Assembly: GCA_963809875.1 (NCBI GenBank)
Contig: CAWELC010000010.1
Span: 62,001-126,000, forward strand
Source: JAFGAS01 sp963809875
GTDB taxonomy: Bacteria; Desulfobacterota; Zymogenia; Zymogenales; Zymogenaceae
Length of the DNA stretch: 64,000 nt
Direction of reading: 5' to 3'
Shown here: positions 26,309 through 35,167 of the stretch, piece after piece
Layout: each line of letters starts with the position of its first letter
How positions within the stretch are numbered: the first letter of the stretch is position 1
The notes under the pieces: model-generated
Told to the model about the DNA's origin: nothing
Database searches by the model: none
What the model saw: only the letters and a program-made list of their open reading frames with translations
Position numbers and translations under genes: made by a program

Positions 26309-28768
26309 TCACTCCCGCTGATAATCGGGGATATCGGCGCGCAGTTGCCTGCCGTCCATCGTCTCAACCTCGATATGCCGGCCGTCGGTGGTTACCGTTA
26401 CCGCCCCGTCGAGATCGGTCCTGAAGACGTCCGCGCCGACCGCGCGAAGGCCGTCGAGTGATTTCTTGCCGGGAAACCCGAATGGATTCTCGTAGCCGCA
26501 GGATATGAGGGCTGCGGTGGGGCGCACCGCCTCGAGAAAAGAGAGGGGGCTTGCCGGCGAGGATCCGTGATGCGGGACTTTGAGGAACAGTGCAGAGAGA
26601 TCGGCTCCCCGGGCCACCAGTGCGGCCAGCCCGTTACGCTGGATATCACCGGTCATGAGCAGTGAAAAGCGGTCGTATACCAGGCGAAAGACAAGGGATC
26701 GATCGTTAAGATCTTCGGAGCCGCCGGTCGCGAGAGCGGGTGGATTGAGGGGGTGGAGAAATACCGGCCCGATCGAGCACTCGGGCGTCGATGAATCGAT
26801 CACAACCAGCGGGATCCGCAACGACCGCGCCGAGGCTAGGAGGGCGGCGGTCTCCCCCGAATGGAGTGCGTCCCGGGTTATCCAGAGCTCCCCGATATGG
26901 AAGTTTTCAATGAGATACATCAGTCCGCCTGCGTGATCCTTTTCCGGGTGGGAGAGGACCAGGTAGTCTATATGGCGTATCCGCTCTCTGAGCAGAAAGG
27001 GCGCGACGATAGACTCTCCGACGTCAAACGTCCCTCCCATAAGCCCTCCGCCGTCGACGACCATGGTGCGGCCGCCCGGGAACTTAATCAGACATGAGTC
27101 ACCATTGCCGACCGAAAGGAACGTCACGTTGAGTTCTCGCGTGTCGTATCGATGCCACGATGTGGCCGCGACGTCGCCCACTGCGACTATCGCGAGAAAG
27201 CCGGCCAGGATGATCGCCCATCGTTTTCTTCTGAAGTAGAGAAAAGCCGTAAGGATCAACCCGTAGTAGAGGGCCATTTCGAGGATCGTCGGGCCGCATA
27301 TCACCACGCCTCCCGGAAGGAGGGCGTCGGCCCGAACCACCGCGGCGTCCGACAGGGATACCGCCCAGGCTGCCACCAGGGTCAGAAAGGACGATAGTGC
27401 CGGGGCCGCGCCGATGAAGGGAACAGACAGGAGCCCGAGCGTGGTGGCGACCGGGCCGAGGAGCGGCACGACGATAAAGTTGAGCGGGAGTGCAAGCGGC
27501 GTGACGCGATGGAAATAGTATGCCGAGAGCGGGAGTATCCCGATGATTGCGGCGCAGGAGACGAGGGTGAACTGAAAGAAACGGAAGGTGACCCGATGAA
27601 AGAGCGGGGGTCTCACCCCCTCTATTCGGAAAAAGCGTCTCTTGAGGGGCTCAATAAGGGGGGGATACATAACGAGTATCGACAGCACCGCCGCAAACGA
27701 GAGCTGAAAGGAGGGATCGAAGAGCGATAGGGGTAAGACCAGCAGAATGACCAGGGCCGCCAGGACAAGGGTATTGAAGACCTGCTGCTCCTTCTCGATG
27801 AGGATCGCCGTTACAAAGACGGTAATCATCAGGGTCGCTCGGACGACGGTGATCTCGACCCCCGCCAGAAAGGTGTAGGCGATAACCGGCAGGAACGACG
27901 CCACCGAGGCCCACTTCCTGACGGAATGCCTGAGTGGAACGCTCCCGCACCTCACGAGAACGAAATGAATGAAGAGATAGGTAAAGATAAAGACGATCCC
28001 GACGTTTGATCCCGATATGGCCAGCACGTGGCCGACCCCCGTGCGATAATACGCGGAAAGGAGCTGCTCGGGAATATCCCCGCGCTCCCCAAGGATCAGC
28101 GCCTTGATAACGGCTCCCTCCGGTGTGGGAAAACGTGCGTCATAGAAGGCGCGGACGCCGTCTCTGACGCGCTCTACGATGCCAAAGGGAGAGGACGGAT
28201 TGGCCTCTTTGATGAGGATGCGGGTTCCCTTGTCGACGAAGCTTGTCGCCGATATCCCGGCGCGGAGAAGCGAAAATTCGTAGTCGAATCCGCCGGGATT
28301 GCTGAAGTTGCGGGGCTTCCTGACGGTCCCGCGGAAAATGAGGGTATCCCCATAGGACACGCGGGATATCCGCTGGCCGATCGTAAGTCTCAGCACGCCG
28401 TCGACAGGCCGCCATGTGCCGCGCGTCTTGACCATCAGGTCGGAGAGCTCGATCCTCGTCAGATTCGTCTCTATTCCCGGGGAGCGGATAACCGTGCCCG
28501 AGATCGCCAGCTCCTTGCCGGAGGCATAGGCGCGGATGGATTCGGTGTCGTCTGTCGGATGGAGGTCGGACGTGACGAGGGCCGCACCGAGAAGGAAAAA
28601 GAGGATAACGGAAGCGAAACGGAAAAAGCGGGGGCGGCCGGTCGCAAGAATGAACACCAGGAGCGCCCCCGCCGCACAAAGGGAAATGACGACGGGAATC
28701 GATATATACACCCCCAGCCCTATCCCTGCCATGAGGGCCAGGGTTATGAAGGGGAGGGGGTGCTTCAT
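26309..28768 (-). CDS. comEC: DNA internalization-related competence protein ComEC/Rec2
   Basis: ComEC forms the membrane channel that takes single-stranded DNA into the cell during natural transformation. The 819-residue protein has N-terminal helices, an OB-like DUF4131 segment, the Competence core (YRTGVGHVLAISGSNVGIV, the family hallmark), and a C-terminal metallo-beta-lactamase domain with LSHPEKDHAGGL and HHGS. All expected parts are present. No other competence genes lie in the window. The start follows 3 bases after the acyl-CoA ligase stop on the same strand, so it is the downstream gene of that unit. Confidence 0.93.
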   Translation of the reverse strand: MKHPLPFITLALMAGIGLGVYISIPVVISLCAAGALLVFILATGRPRFFRFASVILFFLLGAALVTSDLHPTDDTESIRAYASGKELAISGTVIRSPGIETNLTRIELSDLMVKTRGTWRPVDGVLRLTIGQRISRVSYGDTLIFRGTVRKPRNFSNPGGFDYEFSLLRAGISATSFVDKGTRILIKEANPSSPFGIVERVRDGVRAFYDARFPTPEGAVIKALILGERGDIPEQLLSAYYRTGVGHVLAISGSNVGIVFIFTYLFIHFVLVRCGSVPLRHSVRKWASVASFLPVIAYTFLAGVEITVVRATLMITVFVTAILIEKEQQVFNTLVLAALVILLVLPLSLFDPSFQLSFAAVLSILVMYPPLIEPLKRRFFRIEGVRPPLFHRVTFRFFQFTLVSCAAIIGILPLSAYYFHRVTPLALPLNFIVVPLLGPVATTLGLLSVPFIGAAPALSSFLTLVAAWAVSLSDAAVVRADALLPGGVVICGPTILEMALYYGLILTAFLYFRRKRWAIILAGFLAIVAVGDVAATSWHRYDTRELNVTFLSVGNGDSCLIKFPGGRTMVVDGGGLMGGTFDVGESIVAPFLLRERIRHIDYLVLSHPEKDHAGGLMYLIENFHIGELWITRDALHSGETAALLASARSLRIPLVVIDSSTPECSIGPVFLHPLNPPALATGGSEDLNDRSLVFRLVYDRFSLLMTGDIQRNGLAALVARGADLSALFLKVPHHGSSPASPLSFLEAVRPTAALISCGYENPFGFPGKKSLDGLRAVGADVFRTDLDGAVTVTTDGRHIEVETMDGRQLRADIPDYQRE

Positions 28769-30662
28769 CTAACCGTTATTGACGGGGATCACCTCGTCCA
28801 CCGCGTAGCGCTTGATCTTTCGGGTTGAGGTCTTGGGGAACTCCTCGTCCCTGATCATGAACTCCTTGACTCGTTTGTAGTCGGCAAGGTTCGCGCTGTA
28901 ATTCTTGATCTCGGCGCGGATAAGGTTATATACGTCCTTTTTCGTCAGCTCCTTGATCCCCTGTTCCTTGGCGTAGGCGTCCAGGGCGTCCTGGTTAAGA
29001 TATACCACCGCGCGCACCTCCTCGTCGGTGGTGCCGGGTTTGTGGGCGTAGACCATCGCCTCCTCGACGTAGCGGCTCTTGACGAGCTCAGCCTCTACCT
29101 CCTCGGGATAGATGTTCTTGCCGTTGCCGGTGACGATAAGGTTCTTCACCCGTCCCATGACAAAGAGGAAATCGTCCTTGTCGACGTATCCGAGATCGCC
29201 CGAATGATACCAGCCGTCTGTGAGTGCCTCGGCCGTGGCCCGGGCGTTGTTGTAGTAGCCCTTCATGACGTTGGGGCCCTTGATCCATATCTCGCCGATA
29301 CCGTCCTCATTGGGATCCACGATCTTGATCTCGACGTCCGGCATGACCTTGCCGACCGAACCGAGCCGATCGCCGCCCACCTTGCTGTTCACGGCCACCA
29401 GAGGCGCGGTCTCGGTGATTCCGTACCCGTTGTAGATATTGAGGCCGAGATTTCTCAGGCCCTTCTGAAGTGCAGGGTCCAGAGATGCCCCCCCCGAGAT
29501 GAAGGAGATGTTGCCGCCGAGCTCCTTTTTGATCTTCGAGGTGATCAGCGTCCTGGTAATGGGGTTCGTATTCATGATCCGGCCCGCCACACTGGAGTTG
29601 ATCTTGGCGGACATGCGGGTGTAGAGGGCCTGATAGAGTGCCGGCACACCGAGGAAAAAGTTGGGCTTGATCTCGTTGAGATTCTGGGCCACCTTGAGCA
29701 GCGATTCGGCAAAGGCCACGGTTCCGCCGAGGAAGAGGGGCGCCAGCACCCCGCAGGTCGATTCGTAGACGTGGTTGATCGGGCAGCACCGAGAGGACCC
29801 GGATGGTATCGTCCAGCTGCATCAGGTGTTTGACGCCGACGAAGTTGGAGACGATATTGCTGTTCATGAGCATCACGCCCTTGGATTTTCCGGTCGTCCC
29901 GGAGGTATAGAGAACCGCGATGACATCGTCGTACTTCATCGTTCGTTCGATAAACTCCTTGTTGCCGAACAGGTCATCGAAATAGACGACATCCGGAGCG
30001 TTGGCCTTCGCGCAGGCGATTTCGTGGGAAAACTCGAGGAACTGGTTCTGCTTTTCGATGATGAGGCTGTCCTTCTTGACCTTGAGGCTCTTGAGCTTCT
30101 CCTCGAATCCCAGCCAGAGCTTTTCGATCTCCTTTATCTCGGACTCATGCTCCTGTTTGATCTTACGGACCATGGCCAGCCAGGCCTTCTCGATGCTGCG
30201 CATTTCCTCCTTAAGGTCCTTCGGCATGGACAGCTCCCCCGGGGCGTCAGTGATCAGCACGATCTTTTTGAGGTGGGGCAGTGATTCGCATATCTCCTCG
30301 ACCTTGCCGAGGTATTCTTTGGTAAGGATGATGAATTTTGAGCCGCTGTCTTCGAGGATGTGGCGGATCTCCTGGGGTTTGAGCTCCTTGTCGATCGGTA
30401 CGACGATGCCGTTATTGGTGACGATGGCATAGTATGAAATGACCCATTCGGGACAATTATGGGTCAGCACGGCGACCCGATCGCCCTTATCCATCCCCAT
30501 GTTGATCAGGCTCGTACCAAAGTCCTTGACCCTGACCAGCAGCTGCCCGTAGGTGATGGGTACCCACTGGTTACCACTTTTCTTCAGGAGCGCGGGTTTA
30601 TCGCCAAAACGGGCCGCTGAGTTTTCCAGGATATCTTTCATGGTAAGTTCTGCACTATTCAT
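28769..30662 (-). CDS. Long-chain acyl-CoA ligase with internal coiled-coil insert, frameshifted
   Basis: An AMP-binding (ANL) enzyme that activates fatty acids to acyl-CoA. The N-terminal frame starts at 30662 and contains the signature AVLYTSGTTGKSKGVML. The second frame, ending at 28769, contains NGYGITETAPLVAVN, the hinge GDLGYVDKDDFLFVMGR and a C-terminal lysine region. The join is near 29780: dropping one C from CCC (plus strand 29781-29783) restores VLPINHVYEST. Unusually, residues about 150-235 between the N-terminal subdomain and the Thr/Gly loop form a charged helix (EEMRSIEKAWLAMVRKIKQE ... EIEKLWLGFEEKLKSLKVKK), a probable coiled coil absent from ordinary FadD. RBS GGAGG and a good promoter lie upstream. 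Joined length is about 630 residues. Confidence 0.88.
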
Positions 30663-30705
30663 GGAAGAGGCCTCCGTTAATTACAGACAAGAAGTATGGC
30701 TAAGG

Positions 30706-30734
30706 ATGATAGATCACTTTGGGCGCTAAGTCAA
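30706..30734 (-). promoter_or_regulatory. Putative sigma-70 promoter of the acyl-CoA ligase gene
   Basis: Minus-strand TTGACT (30729-30734), 17 bases, TATCAT (30706-30711), about 44 bases before the ligase start. The -35 overlaps the TGA ending the open frame that runs past the ligD stop. Confidence 0.65.
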
Positions 30735-30913
30735 TAGATCAATAGCCGACCCGGGATGAAATTTCTGCGGTTATCATTATAATCAGGCCCGGTTACGACG
30801 CACATGCCGGGGACGTAATAATTGTCGGGTGGAAGGCCCTTAACCACCTCATTGAACAGCACGTATTGGGCTTTGTTTTTCCTCGAACGGTTTTGAAGGA
30901 AGGCCCGGGAAGT

Positions 30914-32455
30914 CTACTTCTTTTTGGGCAGCTTCTTGAGATCATCTACACTCTTGCCGCTGACAACAGATTGACCGAGTTCCTGTAAATCACCAGGCAA
31001 AGAATCAACATACTTATCTTTGAGTTTTATAATAAGCCAGTTTTCACCTTCGTCGCCGCCGGACTTCATTCGGATAAAAGTGTAGCCGCCTTTAGTCTTA
31101 TTGCCGTCGAAAAATACCTCGACCTTGCCGTGTTTGATGGCATCTTTCATCGAAACGGCTCGGCCTTTCGAATCACGGGTGACATTTATATAGTTTCCCT
31201 TGTCCCAGATGATGACCTCGCCGGCGCCGTATTGGCCTTCGGGAATTACACCTTCAAAGTCCTTATAATCGAATGGATGGTCTTCGGTGCTGACAGCCAG
31301 TCTTCGTTCGGCAGGATTCGATGAAAGGCCTTTCGGTACCGCCCATGACTTCAAGACACCTTGCGATTGAAGCCTTACATCGTAATGCAGACGCCTGGCG
31401 GCATGTTTGTGTATTACGAAGACATGAACGGATTCCGGGCTTTTGGCGCCCGAGGGCTCGGTAGTTCTTGTGAAATCTCGCTTTTGTCGATATTCTTTCA
31501 GGCGTTCTCCCTGTTGCCTCGTTGATATCTTCTCAGGTTTGTATTTTAACTCGATCGTTGGTGATAATGATTGTCGTAAGGTGAGAACATCCCTGAAGAT
31601 ATCGCCCTCTTTTTGAAGTCTTTTGACCGCGGCTTCAGCGTCAAAAATTAGGCTCTCGGCTTTTTTATTCCTTACGGCCGTTTCGATCTCCTTCCAGCTG
31701 ATCGGCATTGAGACTGTCGGTTGGGGTCTTGCGCGCAATGTGTAGACGCATGCGGTCGTTTTATGCCTGCTGTTTTGGCTCCAGTCCACAAAAACCTTGC
31801 CTCTGCGCAATTCCTCGCTCATTTTGCTGACTACCAGATCGGGAAAATGCTTTTCCATGGTTCGCGCGACCGTTTTTGCGAAGGAGCTGGTCTCCTCAAA
31901 AGTCACGGCCGTGTTAAGCGGCAGATAGAAATGGAGTCCTTTGCCGCCGGAAGTTTTCGGAAATGTTTTCAGGCCCAGACCTTCAAGCATATCGCGCATT
32001 ATGAGGGCGACCTTCAGGCAATCGAGAAGCGAGGCGGGCTCCCCGGGATCGAGGTCGAAGACCAGCATGGTGGGACGCTCGAGATCCTTTGTCGTAGACA
32101 GGAGCGTATGAATTTCGATTGAGGCCAGGTTTTCTATCCAGACCAGCGATGCCAGATCGTTTACCAGACAGAATTTTTCTTTGAAGAATGTATCCGGTTT
32201 TGAGGTTTCGAGCCAATCCGGCTTGTGGAGAGGACAGTTCTTTTGATAAAAGAATTCGGAATCCACACCTTGAGGGTAGCGTTTTAACGTAACGGGTCGA
32301 TTTCGAAGATGGGGAAGAATGAATTGCGCTATCCTGCGGTAATAGTCTATAACCCCCGCTTTTGTAAAACCCGTTTGCGGATAGAGGACCTTGCCCAGAT
32401 TCGTAAGGGTGAGTTTCTTTCCGTCAATCGTTATGATTTTGGTTTCCTGCTTCAT
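30914..32455 (-). CDS. ligD: LigD-like polymerase/3'-phosphoesterase protein
   Basis: A 513-residue NHEJ processing enzyme. Residues about 10-290 are the LigD polymerase (primase-fold) domain, with VFDLDPGE holding the catalytic aspartates and SGGKGLHFYLPL. Residues about 330-490 are the 3'-phosphoesterase domain with VHVFVIHKHAARRLHYDVRL and SWAVPKGLSSNPAERRLA. The ligase domain of full LigD is absent and is encoded separately two genes upstream (33249-34197). Domain order is POL-PE, the reverse of the PE domain position in Mycobacterium or Pseudomonas LigD. It is the last gene of a tight operon with two Ku genes. Codon use is AT-richer than flanking genes. After TAG the same frame stays open for about 60 codons. 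Confidence 0.92.
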   Translation of the reverse strand: MKQETKIITIDGKKLTLTNLGKVLYPQTGFTKAGVIDYYRRIAQFILPHLRNRPVTLKRYPQGVDSEFFYQKNCPLHKPDWLETSKPDTFFKEKFCLVNDLASLVWIENLASIEIHTLLSTTKDLERPTMLVFDLDPGEPASLLDCLKVALIMRDMLEGLGLKTFPKTSGGKGLHFYLPLNTAVTFEETSSFAKTVARTMEKHFPDLVVSKMSEELRRGKVFVDWSQNSRHKTTACVYTLRARPQPTVSMPISWKEIETAVRNKKAESLIFDAEAAVKRLQKEGDIFRDVLTLRQSLSPTIELKYKPEKISTRQQGERLKEYRQKRDFTRTTEPSGAKSPESVHVFVIHKHAARRLHYDVRLQSQGVLKSWAVPKGLSSNPAERRLAVSTEDHPFDYKDFEGVIPEGQYGAGEVIIWDKGNYINVTRDSKGRAVSMKDAIKHGKVEVFFDGNKTKGGYTFIRMKSGGDEGENWLIIKLKDKYVDSLPGDLQELGQSVVSGKSVDDLKKLPKKK

Positions 32456-32462
32456 ATTTCAT

Positions 32463-33245
32463 TCAGTTCTTGGCTTTGGCAAGGCTCTCTTCGAGCGCCG
32501 CGACCAGATCGACGCTTTCAGTTTCCATTGCTTCTTCTTCAGCCGGCCGATCAATCGTGACGGTTCCGGATTGCTTTGCTTTCTTTTCGATAAAACTCAT
32601 GACTTTCTGAAAATGCCTGTCTTCGAATTTTTCGGGTCGATAACCCGATTTAAGCCCGGTTATGACTTCCCTTATGTCCTTCACTTTTTGCTGCTCGGCT
32701 TTTATATTCGAAGGGACTATTTCTTCCGGGTCCCTTATTTCCTCGGGAAAGTGAAGGAACGTCAGTCCCAAAACGCGCGAATGGGGTCTGACGGCGACCA
32801 GATGCTCTCTGCTTTTAAGGACGAGCTTGGCGATGCCTGCTTTTTGTGTATCCTTTAAAACATCCAGAAGAAGCTGATATGCTTTTGCCCCACCTTTGCG
32901 GGGAAGAATGTAGTAACTCTTATACACGTAGAGCGGACTGATTCTTTCCAGATCGATAAAACTGTCTATCTCGATCGTTTGGCTCCGCTGCGGCTCAAGT
33001 GCCCGGTATTCTTCTTCTTTTATGGTGACGTACCTGTCTTCATTGATTGGATATCCATCCACGATGTGCTCGGGACTCACGACTTTATTATCATGCGGAC
33101 AAAACATACGTACCCTGATCGGTGAATTGTCTTCTCTGTGCATCAAGTGAAACGAAACCTTGCCGGATCTTGCCGCCGAAACAATATCGACCGGTATCGA
33201 GACCATTACGAAGCTGATTGTCCCTGACCATAGTATTGAAGGCAT
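32463..33245 (-). CDS. ku: Ku protein (second copy)
   Basis: Bacterial Ku binds DNA ends as a ring and recruits LigD. The 260-residue product has the Ku core start MPSILWSGTISFVMVSIPVDI, the conserved RMFCPHDNKVV region, VDGYPINEDRYVTIKEEEY, and the FIDLERISPLYVYKSYYILP block. The C terminus (from about residue 215) is acidic and basic in patches and may contact LigD. It differs clearly from the other Ku at 34201-34971, so the two are paralogues rather than a duplication artefact. It lies 3 bases after the ligase frame and 7 bases before ligD. Confidence 0.92.
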   Translation of the reverse strand: MPSILWSGTISFVMVSIPVDIVSAARSGKVSFHLMHREDNSPIRVRMFCPHDNKVVSPEHIVDGYPINEDRYVTIKEEEYRALEPQRSQTIEIDSFIDLERISPLYVYKSYYILPRKGGAKAYQLLLDVLKDTQKAGIAKLVLKSREHLVAVRPHSRVLGLTFLHFPEEIRDPEEIVPSNIKAEQQKVKDIREVITGLKSGYRPEKFEDRHFQKVMSFIEKKAKQSGTVTIDRPAEEEAMETESVDLVAALEESLAKAKN

Positions 33246-33248
33246 ACG

Positions 33249-34197
33249 CTATTTCCTTAAAGAAATTTCGTTGGGAAATTTATCCATTCGCAGGCCTTTA
33301 TACGATGCCTGCTGGAGAATTCCGTCTTCGGGCCACCTTCTATATTCTATTTCCACGACATATTTCGGATTTACAAAGATCACGTCCTTGTCGAGTTTTT
33401 CATTAAACGGGCTTACGCGGCGTTTTCTCGGCCTCCAATTTGGCCAGAAGGATTCTGTGGTCGGTAACGGCAAAACCCGTGCCTACGCCTCCGACAAATC
33501 TTAATCTCTTGTTTTCATCGTACATGCCCAGCTGCAGCGAGCCGATCCTGTCCTTCGTGTTCTTGACATATTTAAAGCCGCAGATTATAAATTCATCCGA
33601 CTTGACGATCTTGACTTTTAGCCAGTCGCCGGAACGTCTGCCGGCGTTATACGTACTGTCAAGCTTCTTGCATACGATTCCTTCCAGGCCGTGCTTCCGT
33701 GCGACGGACAAGACTATCGCCCCTTTGCCTCTGGCAGATGGGGGGACTTTGCAGAATGGATGTTTGATCTTCAGGCCGTCGAGCACGTCTCGCCTTTTTT
33801 CATAGGTTTGGCCCATGAGCGTTTTGTTGTTTAAGTATAATATATCGAAAAGATAGTAATTAATTTCCACGTCCATCAGCGATTTGGTGAATTTGTTTTC
33901 GCTGATCAGCATCCGCTGTTGAAGTATCGAGAAACTGGGCATTCCCTTACTGTCGGGCGCGATTATTTCGCCGTCAATAATCGCATTGTCGCCAAGCCAT
34001 TTGCCGACACTTGCCAACTCCGGATAACGGAACGTAATGTCCAACAGATTTCTGCTCTCTATCCTGATTGTTTTGCCGTTCCAATACGTGACCGCCCGTA
34101 TGCCGTCCCACTTGAACTCATATCCCCAGTTTTCCCAATCCGACGGCAAGGAACCGGCCTTTGCCAGCATCGGTTCGATATGCGATGGGATTACCAT
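33249..34197 (-). CDS. LigD-type ATP-dependent DNA ligase, frameshifted
   Basis: A stand-alone ligase domain of the LigD kind. The nucleotidyltransferase part begins MVIPSHIEPMLAKAGSLPSDW and has the active-site lysine motif EFKWDGIRA near residue 29, DGEIIAP, and EGIVCKKLDSTY. A second frame (from about 33470 to 33249) holds the OB-fold end with VNPKYVVEIEYRRW and QASYKGLRMDK. They join near 33409-33411, where trimming one C from CCC gives a continuous KPFNEKLDKD. Joined length is about 315 residues, expected for this domain. It lies between the two Ku genes with 3-base gaps on both sides, so it belongs to the NHEJ operon. Confidence 0.9.
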
Positions 34198-34200
34198 AGA

Positions 34201-34971
34201 CTATCTTTTGCCGAGCGATTTAACGCTCTTTTCAAGCGCGTGCAACAATTCGTTATCTGATGTTATCTTTTGCTTTCTTGCAGCGGGAAACTTAACAATG
34301 TTTCCTCTTGCCTTTCTATCGATTAAGTCTCTCAGTTTCGCTTGATACTCGTCATGGTAGTCCTGAGGATTGAACTCTCCTCCCAGTTCAGCTATAAGCC
34401 TCGCAGCTATGCTCCGTTCCTTCGCGGAGACTTCCACGGTCTCGATTTTGAATGAGTCTTCGGGAATGACCTGGTCCGCACTTCGATGCACAACCAATTC
34501 AAGCGTTCTCTCTCCCGCTTCCAGAAGGCCACAATAGGATTCCTTGCGCATTGACCATCGGCAAACGCCGGCCAAATTTGTTTCTTTCAGGCTTTCGAGA
34601 AGGTTTACGAATACTTGTTTATCTATATCGGGCCCCAAATAATAGGCCTTCTCTATATAACGCGAGTCAACTTCTCTTGCCTCGACAAATTCAGTAATCT
34701 CGATGGTAGTCGATTTTTCAGGTTCGAATTTCTCCAGCTCCTCGTGCTCGACTAGTACGTATTCCCCTTTGCGAATTTCAAAACCTCTTACCGTATCGCT
34801 TCGATTTACGACAGTATCCCGCGCAGCGCAAAACAGCCTTTGTTCGAGTCTCTGCTGGTCCCGGTCGTGCAAGAGATGGTAATGAGTACGAAAATCATTC
34901 ACTGCCGTGTAAAGCTTGACCGGCACATTTACCCCTCCGAACGTTATTCTTCCTTTCCAAATTGCTTTCAT
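34201..34971 (-). CDS. ku: Ku protein (first copy)
   Basis: First gene of the NHEJ operon. The 256-residue protein starts MKAIWKGRITFGGVNVPVKL, the usual Ku beginning, followed by HLLHDRDQQRLEQRLFC and VRGFEIRKGEYVLVEHEELEKF, then the bridge region IEITEFVEAREVDSRYIEKAYYLGP. The C terminus is basic (IDRKARGNIVKFPAARKQK) as in many bacterial Ku that bind beyond the ring. The ligase gene follows after 3 bases. The upstream 196 bases before the uvrC end hold no gene; a TTGACT exists there but no convincing -10 at the right spacing. Confidence 0.92.
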   Translation of the reverse strand: MKAIWKGRITFGGVNVPVKLYTAVNDFRTHYHLLHDRDQQRLEQRLFCAARDTVVNRSDTVRGFEIRKGEYVLVEHEELEKFEPEKSTTIEITEFVEAREVDSRYIEKAYYLGPDIDKQVFVNLLESLKETNLAGVCRWSMRKESYCGLLEAGERTLELVVHRSADQVIPEDSFKIETVEVSAKERSIAARLIAELGGEFNPQDYHDEYQAKLRDLIDRKARGNIVKFPAARKQKITSDNELLHALEKSVKSLGKR

Positions 34972-35167
34972 ATCTGAACCTTGTTTGTTGCGTTGAAACG
35001 GTGACTGTAGAGATAAATCTTATTGCCTCCTCGATGCCCGTAGACGTTGCCCCGGCCTCGGAGTCAATGGCAAACATACCTCGTTGATGACTCATCGCCG
35101 ATAGCCGACAGTCGTGCTATAAACTCTCTTCGGCTCCTCGAACAACTTCTAAAGGTCGAAAATGGTG

